DNA from: Nocardia neocaledoniensis | GTDB lineage: Bacteria; Actinomycetota; Actinomycetes; Mycobacteriales; Mycobacteriaceae | DNA length: 64,000 nucleotides | NCBI RefSeq assembly: GCF_003182135.1 | Contig: NZ_QGTL01000001.1 | Location: 124,001 to 188,000, forward strand | Reading direction: 5' to 3' | In this document: positions 33,849 through 48,841 of the stretch, piece after piece | Layout: each line of letters starts with the position of its first letter | Numbering within the stretch: the first letter of the stretch is position 1 | Made by a program: the position numbers and the translations under genes | Notes under the pieces: model-generated | Seen by the model: the letters and a program-made list of their open reading frames with translations, nothing else | The model's database searches: none | What the model was told of the DNA's origin: nothing

Positions 33849-34229
33849 TCAGCGGAGACTCGGGCCGGGACTTCCCGGTGCCGTGGTCGGCGCCGACGCT
33901 GGGCGCGACGGTGCCCGGCCCGGGACATGCGCGGCGGCATTCCCGTGCTCCGGTTGAAACTGCTGTGGCACACGCTGTCTCAGCGCCTCGTACTGGGCGG
34001 CGGACTGCCGCGAGGTGTAGCGGTACACGACGATCGCCACCACCACGACCGCCACCGCGACCACCGCGATGACGGCGACCATCACCCATGTCGGCAGCGC
34101 ACTTCCATCACCGCGACCGCCGCGACCACGCCCGCCACGGCGCGCCAGCACGTCGACGCTCACCGCCGTGAGCCGGTCGACGGCGCCGAACCGGATCAAC
34201 CCACCCCTCACGAGATCCCCCACTTCCAC
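33849..34229 (-). CDS. Hypothetical single-pass membrane protein
   Basis: A 126-residue protein. The N-terminal 40 residues are basic and Gly/Arg-rich (VLARRGGRGRGGRG). One long hydrophobic helix follows (WVMVAVIAVVAVAVVVVAIVVY). The C-terminal tail is Pro/Ala-rich and ends PGSPGPSLR. No domain is recognised. It is convergent with the hypothetical gene ending at 33846 and lies in the same orientation as the lipoprotein and ferrochelatase genes upstream of it. Coding status is supported by the clear membrane helix and GC-frame usage but remains moderate. Confidence 0.6.
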   Translation of the reverse strand: MEVGDLVRGGLIRFGAVDRLTAVSVDVLARRGGRGRGGRGDGSALPTWVMVAVIAVVAVAVVVVAIVVYRYTSRQSAAQYEALRQRVPQQFQPEHGNAAAHVPGRAPSRPASAPTTAPGSPGPSLR

Positions 34230-34284
34230 GAAAGTCTGCGTGCCGATGCTAGCGCGACGGTCGCCGGAAGTGGCAAGTGCCGGT

Positions 34285-34671
34285 TCAGATTCCGCCGATG
34301 GCGGTCTTCATGTCGGGTTGGTCGAGGACCTGCAGCGTGTCGGTGCGCACGTCGGGGCAGGTCTGGCTGGTGACCGTGTCGACGATGTGCCGGTCGTAGG
34401 AGATGGCGGCATTGGCCGCGGTGTTCTGTTCGGTCCACAGCTTCATGACGCCGGTGAACGCCACCTCGGCCACCTGCGGGCCGAGCGCCTTCCAGGTGCC
34501 CTGCTGGGCGTCGAGGATCTCGCACAGTTCGTCGACCATGGCCGGGGTGATGGGTGGTTGGGTGGGCGCGGCGCCGGTCTCGTAGCCCGAGTCACCGCCA
34601 CAGCCGCTGAGACCCAGCGTGGCGGTAGCCACGACCAGCAGGGATACCGCCCGTCGCCTTGTCGAACGCAT
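34285..34671 (-). CDS. Small secreted lipoprotein
   Basis: A 128-residue protein with a signal peptide and lipobox (LGLSGCGG), so it is anchored outside the membrane. The mature part carries Pro/Thr-rich linker (TQPPITP) then a helical region (MVDELCEILDAQQGTWKALG) and two Cys (ELCEIL, SQTCPDV) that may form a disulfide. No family is recognised. Start MRSTRRR at 34671 chosen because it opens a proper signal peptide; GGA precedes it. It lies downstream of ferrochelatase in the same direction with an 87-base gap. Confidence 0.75.
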   Translation of the reverse strand: MRSTRRRAVSLLVVATATLGLSGCGGDSGYETGAAPTQPPITPAMVDELCEILDAQQGTWKALGPQVAEVAFTGVMKLWTEQNTAANAAISYDRHIVDTVTSQTCPDVRTDTLQVLDQPDMKTAIGGI

Positions 34672-34758
34672 CGGAAGTCCTCCGATCTGTCGAGCACAAC
34701 TGGCGAAAAGCCTACCCTCCACACCCCGCCGAACAGGGGAATGGTTATCCGGTTGTGT

Positions 34759-35808
34759 TCACGAGCGCACGGGGCGCGGCGGCTGCTCGCAGCAGCCCGG
34801 CGCGCACAGGGCACCGTCGACGGTGCAGCCGTAGCCAGGGACGGTGCCGAGTTCGCGCACGTCTCCCCCGGCGACGCGCTCGGAGATCAGCTCCACGACC
34901 ATGCGCGCGAAGCGCGGGTCGGTGCCCGGTGTCGCCGCACGGGCGAAGGCCATGCCGAGTTCGGCGGCGCGATCGGCGGCCTCGTTGTCGAGGTCCCAGA
35001 TCACCTCGAGGTGGTCGGAGACGAAGCCGACCGGGCACACGACGACGGCGTCGATTCCCTTTCCGTGCAACACGTCCAGATGATCGACGATGTCGGGCTC
35101 CAGCCACGGCACCTGCGGCGGGCCGGAGCGGGACTGCCAGACCACGTCGTAGTCGGTGAAACCGGCTGCGGCGGCGCACAATCGGGCAGCCTCGGTGACC
35201 TGCCTGCTGTAGAGCCGCCCACCGTCGGCGGGTGGCCCGGCGGCGATGTCGGCCGAGACCGGAATGGAGTGCGCGGTGAACACCAGGCGCGCGCCCGCAC
35301 GGCGGTCGGCGGGCAGCGTGGCCGTCGCGGCGGTGATCGCGTCGGCGAACGACCCGATCAGCAGCGGATGATCGAAGTACTGGCGCAACTTCACCAGCTC
35401 GGGCGCGCCCTCCCCGACGGCGGCGCGGGCGCGGGCGATGTCCTCGTCGTACTGGCGACAGCCCGAGTACCCGCCCCAGGCCGAGGTCGGGAAGACCAGG
35501 GCCGAGCGCACGCCGTCGGCGGTCATCGTGGCGACGGTGTCCTCCACCATCGGATGCCAGTTCCGGTTGCCGAAGTAGACGGGCAGGTCTAGCCCGGCCG
35601 CGTCGAGTTCGGCCTCCACCGCGGCGATGATCTGCCGGTTCAGCGCGTTGATCGGCGAGACGCCACCGAAGTGCAGGTAGTGCTGGGCGACCTCGTCGAG
35701 CCGGGCGCGCGGGATCCCGCGGCCCCGAGTGACGTTCTCCAGAAACGGGATCACGTCCTCGGGGCCCTCGGGACCGCCGAAGGACAGCAGCAGCAGGCCG
35801 TCGACCAT
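34759..35808 (-). CDS. hemH: Ferrochelatase (coproporphyrin type)
   Basis: A 349-residue ferrochelatase that inserts Fe2+ into coproporphyrin III (the actinobacterial coproporphyrin-dependent heme route) or protoporphyrin. Seen: [21 protein letters not shown], the metal-binding His in VFTAHSIP, and the acidic site in [14 protein letters not shown]. The C-terminus has [15 protein letters not shown] and an internal SGCRQY Cys, matching the [2Fe-2S] cluster ligands of actinobacterial enzymes. It shares one base with the inhA stop (TGATG), so it belongs to the fabG1-inhA-hemH operon, as in M. tuberculosis. Also known as cpfC. Confidence 0.93.
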   Translation of the reverse strand: MVDGLLLLSFGGPEGPEDVIPFLENVTRGRGIPRARLDEVAQHYLHFGGVSPINALNRQIIAAVEAELDAAGLDLPVYFGNRNWHPMVEDTVATMTADGVRSALVFPTSAWGGYSGCRQYDEDIARARAAVGEGAPELVKLRQYFDHPLLIGSFADAITAATATLPADRRAGARLVFTAHSIPVSADIAAGPPADGGRLYSRQVTEAARLCAAAAGFTDYDVVWQSRSGPPQVPWLEPDIVDHLDVLHGKGIDAVVVCPVGFVSDHLEVIWDLDNEAADRAAELGMAFARAATPGTDPRFARMVVELISERVAGGDVRELGTVPGYGCTVDGALCAPGCCEQPPRPVRS

Positions 35809-36641
35809 CAGTTGGTGAAGTTCTCCGGGAACCACATGTTGTGGCTCGCGCCGCCGTCGACGTAGATGATCGAGCCGGTCGTGGCGGGCAGCCAGTCCGA
35901 GAGCAGCGCCACGATGGACTTGCCCACGGCACGCGCGTCGGCGCCGTCCCAGCCGATCGGCGACGCGCCGTCCCAGTACTCGTCGAGCTGGCGCAGCTGC
36001 TTGGCGTCGTCGGTGGCGGTGCCCGCGATGGCCTTGGCGGCGAGAGTCTTCACCGGACCCGCGGCGATCAGGTTGGAGCGGATCTTCTTGGCGTAGCCCA
36101 CTTCCCGGGCCACGTACCGGTTCACCGACTCCAGCGCGGCCTTGGACACGCCCATCCAGTTGTAGTACGGCATCGCGACGCGCGGATCGAAGTCCATGCC
36201 GACCAGCGAGCCGCCCTCGTTCATCACCGGCAGCACGGCCCGGGCCAGCGAGGCGTAGCTCCACGCGGAGATCTCGAAGGACTTGGCCACATCGGGTCCG
36301 GGTCCTTCCAGGAACGGCACCGCGTCCGGACCCATCAGGGTCTTGGGCGCGAACGCGATCGAGTGCAGCACGCCGTCGATGCCCTCGGGGGCCAGCTCGC
36401 GCAGGGCGTCGGCCAGCGCGCCCAGGTTCTCCTCGTTGGTGACGTCCAGCGGGATCGCCGGGGGCACCTCCTGCGGGAGGCGCTTGGCGATGCGGTCGAT
36501 CAGCCGCAGCCGCTCGGGGATGCCGGTGATGATCACCTTCGCGCCCTGCTCCTGCGCGACCGCCGCCGCGCTGAACGCGATCGAGGAATCGGTGATGATG
36601 CCGGTGATCAGGATGGTCTTGCCTTCGAGCAGTCCGCCCAT
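35808..36641 (-). CDS. inhA: Enoyl-ACP reductase InhA
   Basis: A 277-residue NADH-dependent enoyl-ACP reductase of the type II fatty acid synthase that extends mycolate precursors; it is the isoniazid target in mycobacteria. Features: [20 protein letters not shown] cofactor block, Ser94 in LHSIAFAPK (same number as M. tuberculosis Ser94), and the catalytic Tyr160 and Lys167 ([13 protein letters not shown]), equal to Tyr158/Lys165. [11 protein letters not shown] and [15 protein letters not shown] are conserved. It follows fabG1 after a 69-base gap and overlaps hemH. It suggests that the organism makes mycolic acids. Confidence 0.96.
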   Translation of the reverse strand: MGGLLEGKTILITGIITDSSIAFSAAAVAQEQGAKVIITGIPERLRLIDRIAKRLPQEVPPAIPLDVTNEENLGALADALRELAPEGIDGVLHSIAFAPKTLMGPDAVPFLEGPGPDVAKSFEISAWSYASLARAVLPVMNEGGSLVGMDFDPRVAMPYYNWMGVSKAALESVNRYVAREVGYAKKIRSNLIAAGPVKTLAAKAIAGTATDDAKQLRQLDEYWDGASPIGWDGADARAVGKSIVALLSDWLPATTGSIIYVDGGASHNMWFPENFTN

Positions 36642-36710
36642 GGGTTTTCGGTTCTCCTGCGTTCGTGGACGCGGCGACCGGTTCGGCGCCGCGGGAAGTC
36701 GGTCAGCGGG

Positions 36711-38511
<1,801 letters not shown>

Positions 38512-38515
<4 letters not shown>

Positions 38516-39491
38516 TGGCGAGGCACCCGCCCGCTCGGGGCGCCGAGGCTGTGGCGCCGGGTGGACACGAACCGGACCACGTCGGCGATCCAATCCCGGT
38601 CGGTCCGCAGGGAGAGCACCGGCGCGCCACAGCTGCGCAGCGCCTGCTGCACCTGCTCGCGCTGGGCTGCCGCCGCGGCCGCGAAATCGGCGCGCAACGT
38701 GGGGGTGACGCTGAATTCCCTGGTGTGCCCCGACTCGGGATCGTGCAGCACCACGTCACCGCCGTCGGGCAGGGCGACATCGAGCGGATCGAGCACCTCG
38801 ACAGCGAGCAGATCGTGGCGCGCGGAGATCGCGCGCAGCGAGCGCTGCCAGTCGACGTCACCGAGGAAGTCGCTGATCACCACGGCGAGCCCGCGTTTGC
38901 GCTGGGGCCTGCGCAGCGACTCGATGCCGGCCTTGAGATCACCGCGCACGCCGTCGCGGGCGTGCGGGGTGGTCGCGATGCCGCGCAGCATCGTCTGCGC
39001 GTGCAGCCTGCCGCTGCGCGCCGGGATCCGCACCAGGTCCTGGCCGGTGGCAACGACGGCGCCGATGCGGTTGCCGCCGCCGGAGGTGAGGTGGGTGATC
39101 GCCGCGGCGGCCGCGATCGCCAGATCGCGCTTCTGCACCCGGCCGGTGCCGAAATCCAGACTCGACGACAGGTCGACCACGAGCCAGGTCTCGAGCTCAC
39201 GGTCGGCGATCATCTGCCGCACGTGCGGATGGGTGGTGCGGGCGGTGACCGACCAATCCATCTGCCGCACATCGTCACCCGGCTGATACAGCCGCGCCTC
39301 GCCCGGCTCCGAACCCGGTCCCGGGATGAGTCCCTGATGGTCGCCGTGCAGCACACCGTCGAGCCGCCGCCGCACCGTCAGTTCGAGGGTCTTCAGCGCG
39401 GCGGCCAGCTTCGGGTCGGTCAGTTCCCCGGCACGGAACGACGGCGGCGCGTGGGACGAGGTGGGCACGCGGACAACGGGTTCCGGCGCAC

Positions 39492-39495
<4 letters not shown>
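38512..39495 (-). CDS. DUF58 domain-containing protein (Rv1480-like)
   Basis: A 327-residue cytoplasmic protein. The DUF58 block is clear: GEARLYQPGDDVRQMDWSVT followed by ARTTHPHVRQ. A degenerate VWA-like fold follows, with LVVDLSSSLDFG in the metal-site position. It couples MoxR ATPase to VWA proteins; in mycobacteria the operon is needed for envelope stability. Its GTG overlaps the moxR stop (GTGA) and its own stop overlaps the VWA gene, so the three genes are translated in series. Confidence 0.92.
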
Positions 39496-40655
<1,160 letters not shown>

Positions 40656-41086
40656 CCCCGCTTTCGCTTTGGTCCTGTGCGTGCGGCACCAACTATTCCA
40701 GGTAACAGCCCGGCGCGCCGCAACCGGCCAGGAGTGGACGCGAATTCGTCGTATCACCCGGCCCCGGTTGCCCGTCACCCTACGCATGTCGAACGCCGAC
40801 CGCACCGTGCGACGCGGGGTGCGTTCCCTGCGCCGCAAACCACTCAGCAACCTATGGGCAACATGATCCGCGTCATGATGGCTAGCCAGGGTAACGATTG
40901 GGAATCGACCGGACGCCGAGGCCGAGGTCAGCGCAGGACAGGGCGCGTCAGTGTCATTGGACACACAGCTCAGGGGGTATTTATCCACACGGCTGAGCGG
41001 TTCCATGGCTTATCTCCGGATGCCGGTCCAGTTCAGCGCCGCACTCCCGGCTCGTCGGAGGTTTCCCGTCGAAAAAGGTGATCTCC
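40656..41086. other. 431-bp non-coding divergent region upstream of moxR
   Basis: No gene is supported here. It must hold the moxR promoter (leftward) and that of the repeat protein (rightward). Small symmetric elements are visible: CGATT-GGG-AATCG at 40895-40907 and ATGA-N6-TCAT at 40863-40876. Their meaning is unknown. The region lies where the second hydrolase gene (ripB) would be expected by M. tuberculosis synteny. Confidence 0.6.
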
Positions 41087-42706
41087 ATGCGGTTCTCTCC
41101 CCCTCTCCGGTTGTCCCGCGGTTTGCTGGCCGTCGCCACCGTCGCCGCCCTCGGCCTCGCCGTCGCTCCCCTCGCGAACGCGCAACCCTTGGTATTGCCC
41201 GACATCGGCTCGATCGGCATCGACACCGGCTCGGCGGGCCTCGGGTCCGCCGCGCCCGGCGGCGCCGACCCCGGTGGCTCCGTTGGCACCGAACTCGGCC
41301 TCGGCACAGGCAGTTCCGGAGCCGGATCCGCCGCGACCGGCAGTGCCGACCCCGGTGGCTCCGTGGGCACCGAACTCGGCCTCGGCACAGGCAGTACCGG
41401 AGCCGAGACGGCGACCGGCAGCGCATCGGGACTCGGCAGCGGATCGGCCGCTGCAGGGTCTGCGGCACTCGGTGCCGGAACCATGCTCGGGTCAGGCAGC
41501 TCGGGCGCCCTCACCACCGGCAGCACGGAAGCACTCGGCGCCGGTAGCGGGTCGGCCGCCGCCGGCTCGTCGGCACTCGATGCCGGAACCGCGCTCGCGT
41601 CAGGCAGTTCGGGCGGGCTCGCCACCGGCAGCACCGAGACCCTCGGAACCGGCAGCGCCCTCGCCACCGGCCTGCTCGGATCGAGCGGGTCCGCGACCGG
41701 CAGCGCCACCGGGCTCGGCGCACTCACCGCACTCCTGGACACCGGAAGCGCGCTCAGCAGCGGCGCCGCACTCGGCTCGGGCGCCCTTCTCAGCCCCGGG
41801 AGCGCCGGCGCGCTCGGTACCGGGAGCGCGGGCGCACTCGCGACAGGCAGCGCCGGCGGACTGGGCAGCAGCCTGGCAACCCTCGCGCTGCTCCTCGGCA
41901 CAGGGAGCGCGGCGGCGGGCGGCCCGGCGCTGGGCAGCGCAGCCACCGGCAGCGCGGCGACAGGCGGCGCAGCCACCGGCAGCGCGGCGACAGGCGGCCC
42001 GGCGCTGGGCAGCGCAACCACCGGCAGCGCGGCACTCGGCAGCGCAGCCACCGGCAGCGCGGCGACAGGCGGCCCGGCGCTGGGCAGCGCAACCACCGGC
42101 AGCGCGGCACTCGGCAGCGCAACCACCGGCAGCGCGGCACTCGGCAGCGCAACCACCGGCAGCGCGGCACTCGGCAGCGCAACCACCGGCAGCGCGGCAC
42201 TCGGCAGCGCCGGAGTTGGCAGCGCAGCCGTAGGAAGCGCCGGAGTTGGCAGCGCAGCCGTAGGAAGTGCCGGAGTCGGCAGCGCGGCGGTCGGGAGCGC
42301 CGCGGCGGGTAGTGCGGCGCTCGGCGGTGCGGCGTTGGGGGCCGGTTCGTCGCAGGGTCTCTCGACGCCCGCGCCGGGGACCTCGGACAGGCCGGGCGAG
42401 CACACCGCTCCGGGGAATTCGCCGGCGCCGGGCGAGCAGGCGACACCCCGAGGCAGTGCCGGCGGCTCCGTGCCGACCGGCGGGCGCGATGACGCGACGG
42501 CGGGTATCACGCCGGAGCACAGCCGGGCGGCGACCGATCGCGCCGGAAGTTCGTACGGGACTCCGTCGGGTGCGCCCGAGACCGGCGCCGGTGGGCGATT
42601 CACCGACAACCGACTGATGCTGGCGGGGTTCGGCGTGCTGGCACTGCTCGGCGCCGCGGTCACGCTGACGCGGGACCGGCGCGCGGGACGGCGCCATCGG
42701 GCATGA
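41087..42706 (+). CDS. Ala/Gly/Ser-rich pentapeptide-repeat surface protein, probable sortase substrate
   Basis: A 539-residue exported protein. The signal peptide ends near ANA-QPLVL. Almost all the mature protein is low complexity, built on a five-residue unit of the form x-x-G-S-A (for example TTGSA, ALGSA, GVGSA), most regular between residues 285 and 405. A Pro-rich stretch follows, then APETG (496-500), a hydrophobic helix (about 510-528) and a basic tail (RDRRAGRRHRA). This is the order of a cell-wall sorting signal with APETG in place of LPXTG. The sortase gene overlaps its stop (ATGA). ATG 41087 follows AAAGGTGA. It may be a wall-anchored stalk or adhesin; no relative is known to me. 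Confidence 0.8.
   Translation: MRFSPPLRLSRGLLAVATVAALGLAVAPLANAQPLVLPDIGSIGIDTGSAGLGSAAPGGADPGGSVGTELGLGTGSSGAGSAATGSADPGGSVGTELGLGTGSTGAETATGSASGLGSGSAAAGSAALGAGTMLGSGSSGALTTGSTEALGAGSGSAAAGSSALDAGTALASGSSGGLATGSTETLGTGSALATGLLGSSGSATGSATGLGALTALLDTGSALSSGAALGSGALLSPGSAGALGTGSAGALATGSAGGLGSSLATLALLLGTGSAAAGGPALGSAATGSAATGGAATGSAATGGPALGSATTGSAALGSAATGSAATGGPALGSATTGSAALGSATTGSAALGSATTGSAALGSATTGSAALGSAGVGSAAVGSAGVGSAAVGSAGVGSAAVGSAAAGSAALGGAALGAGSSQGLSTPAPGTSDRPGEHTAPGNSPAPGEQATPRGSAGGSVPTGGRDDATAGITPEHSRAATDRAGSSYGTPSGAPETGAGGRFTDNRLMLAGFGVLALLGAAVTLTRDRRAGRRHRA
41941..42300 (+). repeat. Nested in-frame tandem repeats (75 bp x2, 30 bp x4, 30 bp x3)
   Basis: Bases 41971-42045 and 42046-42120 are identical 75-bp units. 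Bases 42091-42210 hold four identical 30-bp units. Bases 42211-42300 hold three related 30-bp units. Another 30-bp pair (41941-42000) differs at one base. All periods are multiples of 15, so gain or loss keeps the reading frame and changes only the repeat number of the surface protein. Confidence 0.95.
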
Positions 42707-43389
42707 ACGAGCCGATCGGCACGGCGGAGCCGCGAGCGCGAACGGCCCGGACGCTCGGCGCGGCGAAGCGGCGAGCGCCCAGGGCGCGCATGGTGCGCGG
42801 CGTCGTCGCGACGGCCATGGCCGGGGTGGCGGTGGTGCTGTTCACCGCCGCCACCCGTGGCCCGCACCAGGCCGACCCGCCGCCCGCGCACACCGACACG
42901 GTGCTGCCGGGCGGTGTCGTGGCGGCCGCACCGTTGGACCGTTCAGCGCCGGTGCGGCTGGAGATTCCGCGGATCGGACTCGACACCAGCCCGGGGTGCA
43001 GCGGCACAACCGCGAGCGGATCACTCGCCGCGCCAGACGATTTCGCGCGCGCGACGTGGTTCGAGCCGGGCGCGAGCCCCGGGGAGGCAGGCCCGGCGGT
43101 GATTCTCGGACACGTCGATTCGACCAGCGGGCCCGCCGTGTTCTTCCGGCTCGGTGAACTCTCGGCCGGCGACGAGGTCCGGGTGACCAGGGCCGACGGC
43201 CGCACCGCGCACTTCGTGGTCGACCGCACCGAATCGGTCGACAAGACACAGTTCCCCACCGATCGGGTGTTCGCCGACGACGGCACCGCCCGTCTGCGCC
43301 TCATCACCTGCGGCGGCACCTTCGACCCGGCCCACGGCCGCTACCTGGCCAATGTCATCGTCTACGCGACCTCGGTCGCCGTGACCTGA
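42703..43389 (+). CDS. Class F sortase
   Basis: A 228-residue membrane-anchored transpeptidase. An N-terminal helix (MVRGVVATAMAGVAVVLFTAA) anchors it with the catalytic domain outside. The triad is His137 (VILGHVDS), Cys203 (LRLITCGG) and Arg213 (HGRYLANVIV). Opening strands VRLEIPRIGLDT and GPAVFFRLGELSAGDEVRV fit actinobacterial class F enzymes. Its ATG overlaps the stop of the repeat protein, so it is likely dedicated to anchoring that protein through its APETG motif. It lies between ripA and moxR in an otherwise conserved block, suggesting insertion. Confidence 0.88.
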   Translation: MNEPIGTAEPRARTARTLGAAKRRAPRARMVRGVVATAMAGVAVVLFTAATRGPHQADPPPAHTDTVLPGGVVAAAPLDRSAPVRLEIPRIGLDTSPGCSGTTASGSLAAPDDFARATWFEPGASPGEAGPAVILGHVDSTSGPAVFFRLGELSAGDEVRVTRADGRTAHFVVDRTESVDKTQFPTDRVFADDGTARLRLITCGGTFDPAHGRYLANVIVYATSVAVT

Positions 43390-43471
43390 CCGGCGCCGGG
43401 ATCACGGCCGGTCTCCCCCGCAGCACCAACACACACCGCGGTCTGGCCGCGGACGGGCACCGCGGTCCGCC

Positions 43472-44896
43472 TCACTCGGTGACGATGCGGACCGCGTAGG
43501 GCATGATGCCGTCCTCGCGCACCGGCGAGATCTTCACGACGTCACCGGATTCCGGCGCTTCGATCATCGTGCCGTCGCCCAGGTACAGGGCGACGTGCGC
43601 GCTGCCGCCGGGTCCCCAGAACAGCATGTCGCCCCGTTCACGGTCCTCGACGTCGACGCGGGTGCCCGCGTTGTACTGATAGCCGCTGTAGTGCGGCAGC
43701 GAGACGCCGATCCCGGCGAAGGCGTAGAGCATCAGCCCCGAGCAGTCGAAGCCGACCTTGTTGTAGTCGCCGTGCGCGTCGCCGGTGCCGCCGTCGCGGA
43801 TACCGAGGGTCGGTCCGTCCTCGTCGCCGCCGCCCCACGCGTAGGTGACGCCCAGCTGGGACATGGCCCGGTCGATCACCGTCTCGATCGCGGCCGACCC
43901 GGTGACCTGCGGCGTGGTCGGTCTCGGTTTCGTCTTGCGCGGCGAGGCGGGCGTGGATTCCAGTTCGGTGTGCGGCCGCTGGCCCTCGCCGAGGCGGGCG
44001 GCCCGGTCGCGGGCGGCCTGGTCGGCGGCGGCCCTGGCGGCGGCGGCGTTGGCGGCGGCCAGCAGCGCGGTCAGCTCGGCCTTGCGCTGGTCGTCCCAGG
44101 ACAGGAAGATCTCGCGCTGGCTCTGCAGGCCGGCGACCGTCGCGCGGGCGACGTCGAGCGCCGACTGGGCCGCGGCCCGGTCGCGCTGCAGGTTGTCGCG
44201 GGTGGCCGCCTGGGTGTCGTACTCGGACTTGGCCACCGTCATCGCGGTCTGCGCGGCGTTCTTCTTCTGCTCGGCGGCGGTGGCGGCGCTGTCGGCGTCG
44301 GCCTTGGCCTGGCGGGCGGCCGCGTTCTGGTTGGCCTGGGCGATCTGGGTGCGGCGCAGGTCGTCGAGCACCTGGCGCTGGTTCTTCGACACCATGCCGA
44401 GCACCTGCGCGCGATCCATCGCGGTGTCGGGCGAGGAGGACGCCAGGTAGGTGACGACGGAACTGTTCACCGGGCGCACGTAGGCCTGGGTGGCGAGCTG
44501 GTCGAAGTCGCGACGCGCGCCGTCGACCTTCGCGCCCGCGTCGGCGAGCAGCGCCTGGGAGTCGGTGACCGCGGCCGCGGCCGCGTCGGCGGCGTCGCGG
44601 GCCGACTGCAGGTCGACCAGCGCTTGGTTGACCGCCTCGCGTTTGGCGGCGAGGACGTCGTCGAGGGCGCGCAGCTGCTGATCGGCCGCGGCGACGCGGT
44701 TGATCAGCGCGCCGATCTCGCCGACGCGGGCGTCGACCTGGGCGTCGGCGCCCGCGATCTCGCCGTCGGAGGGATTGGGTGGAGGCGGCGGCACCGCCGC
44801 GACGGGTCCCGCGCTCGCCAGCAGCGCGAGTGCCATGAGCAATCCCGCCGCTATCCGTAATAGACCTGGTTCGTCCTGCCTGCCCGCATTGCGCAC
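43472..44896 (-). CDS. ripA: Peptidoglycan endopeptidase RipA (NlpC/P60)
   Basis: A 474-residue secreted hydrolase that cuts the D-Glu-mDAP bond and separates daughter cells. A signal peptide (about 1-35) precedes a long coiled-coil region (about 50-310) that would block the active site until processed. The NlpC/P60 domain holds Cys385 (GFDCSGLMLYAF), His434 (SAHVALYLGDG) and Glu449 (IEAPESGD), matching Cys383, His432 and Glu444 of M. tuberculosis RipA. GTG start with GGAGGTGCC upstream. A 266-bp leader region precedes it; no known riboswitch was recognised. Confidence 0.94.
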   Translation of the reverse strand: MRNAGRQDEPGLLRIAAGLLMALALLASAGPVAAVPPPPPNPSDGEIAGADAQVDARVGEIGALINRVAAADQQLRALDDVLAAKREAVNQALVDLQSARDAADAAAAAVTDSQALLADAGAKVDGARRDFDQLATQAYVRPVNSSVVTYLASSSPDTAMDRAQVLGMVSKNQRQVLDDLRRTQIAQANQNAAARQAKADADSAATAAEQKKNAAQTAMTVAKSEYDTQAATRDNLQRDRAAAQSALDVARATVAGLQSQREIFLSWDDQRKAELTALLAAANAAAARAAADQAARDRAARLGEGQRPHTELESTPASPRKTKPRPTTPQVTGSAAIETVIDRAMSQLGVTYAWGGGDEDGPTLGIRDGGTGDAHGDYNKVGFDCSGLMLYAFAGIGVSLPHYSGYQYNAGTRVDVEDRERGDMLFWGPGGSAHVALYLGDGTMIEAPESGDVVKISPVREDGIMPYAVRIVTE

Positions 44897-45114
44897 GGCA
44901 CCTCCGAGTGACTCGACTCGTCCAACGCCACCGGCGCATCAGCCCACCCCATCGACCTCAGCAGTCGACCAATGCCCCCTGTACCTCGTCCTTCACGATC
45001 ACGATCACCGTCACCGTACGACACATAGTTCCCGAAGGAAACATCTGCCACAGCACGTCGGGGACGCGATTAGGTGATTGCCCGGAATTAGCCTGATCGA
45101 AGACAGCGTTCACC

Positions 45115-45140
45115 CAGAAGAAACAGACCAAAGGTCTGGA
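45115..45140 (-). terminator. Intrinsic terminator after the Rv1476-like gene
   Basis: On the reverse strand CAGACC-TTT-GGTCTG (45138-45124) is followed by TTTCTTCT. It is 24 bases past the stop of the gene ending at 45163 and is one of few hairpins here with a T-rich tail. Confidence 0.7.
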
Positions 45141-45162
45141 AATGTGACTGGAGTGAGACCAG

Positions 45163-45705
45163 TTACCTGGTGGAGTCGAGTTCGGCCGGTGCGGCGTCGA
45201 CGTCGGGACCGCGCCGGACCTTGACGACGTAGAGGCCGGCGATCACCAGCGCGGTGAGCGTCAGCAGGATGCCGGTGATCAAGCCCCAGGACACGCCCTC
45301 CGGCTGCTCGAGCCGGTCCACGAAGGCCCGCACCGCCACCTCGGGATGATTCCCCTTGTACTTGGCGCCGTCCTCGGCCCACTCCAGCCGCACCCTGCTG
45401 ATGCTGTCGCTGTGCGTGCCGATCCAGTCGTCGCTGAAGACCGCGACGGTGCCTTCGGTACTTTCGCCCACCTCGGTGGCCAGGTCACGTAGGCTCGAGT
45501 CGTGCCCTGGGTTTCCGGGAACGACAACGACACTCAGCGGGATCCCCTCGGATCGCGCCTCGGCGACGATCGCCGCCAGCTTCTCCTGATCGACACCCTT
45601 GGGAGCGGCGACATGATTGTCGGCGAGATCGGACTCGACACTGCTCAGCACGGTATTCGGCGGCAGTTCCGCGGCCATCGGCGCAAAGGTGTGCAAGACG
45701 GTCAT
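45163..45705 (-). CDS. Rv1476-like membrane protein (DUF6676 type)
   Basis: A 180-residue protein. About 130 N-terminal residues form a soluble domain (KLAAIVAEARSEGIPLSVVVV, DLATEVGESTEGTVAVFSD), followed by one membrane helix (GLITGILLTLTALVIAGLYVV) and a short charged tail. Position between acn and ripA matches Rv1476 of M. tuberculosis, whose role is unknown. ATG 45705 is preferred because GGATGGAAG precedes it; a second ATG lies 9 codons in. It is divergent from acn and shares its upstream region. Confidence 0.8.
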   Translation of the reverse strand: MTVLHTFAPMAAELPPNTVLSSVESDLADNHVAAPKGVDQEKLAAIVAEARSEGIPLSVVVVPGNPGHDSSLRDLATEVGESTEGTVAVFSDDWIGTHSDSISRVRLEWAEDGAKYKGNHPEVAVRAFVDRLEQPEGVSWGLITGILLTLTALVIAGLYVVKVRRGPDVDAAPAELDSTR

Positions 45706-45870
45706 CTTCCATCCGGTCTGTCGAGCCACAGTCGCCTCGGTCGCGACGGGCAGCCAACACTGCAGAGTGAGCGTCAACGCGTCATTCCCCGACTCGCTCG
45801 ACAGGCACAGTACGCGACGGCGCGCGCGGGCACGTCCGCACGCCACGCTCGGGCGGCCCCGCGTATTTCT

Positions 45871-45886
45871 TAGGACAAGCGTACTG
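45871..45886. promoter_or_regulatory. AcnR-type operator upstream of aconitase
   Basis: TAGGACAAGCGTACTG fits the C. glutamicum AcnR motif CAGNACnnncGTACTG at all fixed positions but the first. It lies about 115 bp before the acn start. The AcnR-like gene sits just downstream of acn. Confidence 0.65.
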
Positions 45887-46001
45887 TTAGACTTGTGCGG
45901 CGAGGAAACCGGCATCTCACGGCGCCGGAACCCCCTCCGAAGACGCGAGTCGCCGGCACAGCCCCGCCGGCGGCACACCCTCACACATGAGTGGAGCTGA
46001 C

Positions 46002-48794
<2,793 letters not shown>

Positions 48795-48841
48795 CCAGTC
48801 CGGTTCCCGGTGGCGTGATGTTCGAATAGCGTTGCGCCACA

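Noticed and set aside
41941..42300. Tandem repeats as a CRISPR array
   Set aside because: Units are contiguous without spacers and lie in frame within a surface-protein gene.
43390..43471. Hairpin between sortase and ripA genes
   Set aside because: Several CCGCGG repeats can pair in more than one way; none is clearly better than chance in such GC-rich sequence.
44851..45051. Small reverse-strand frame overlapping the ripA start
   Set aside because: It has a GTG start and 66 codons but runs into ripA in another frame, has no family features and is probably chance in GC-rich DNA.
44897..45162. Possible c-di-AMP (ydaO) riboswitch before ripA
   Set aside because: Such elements precede some wall-hydrolase genes in actinobacteria, but I could not match the conserved core in this leader.
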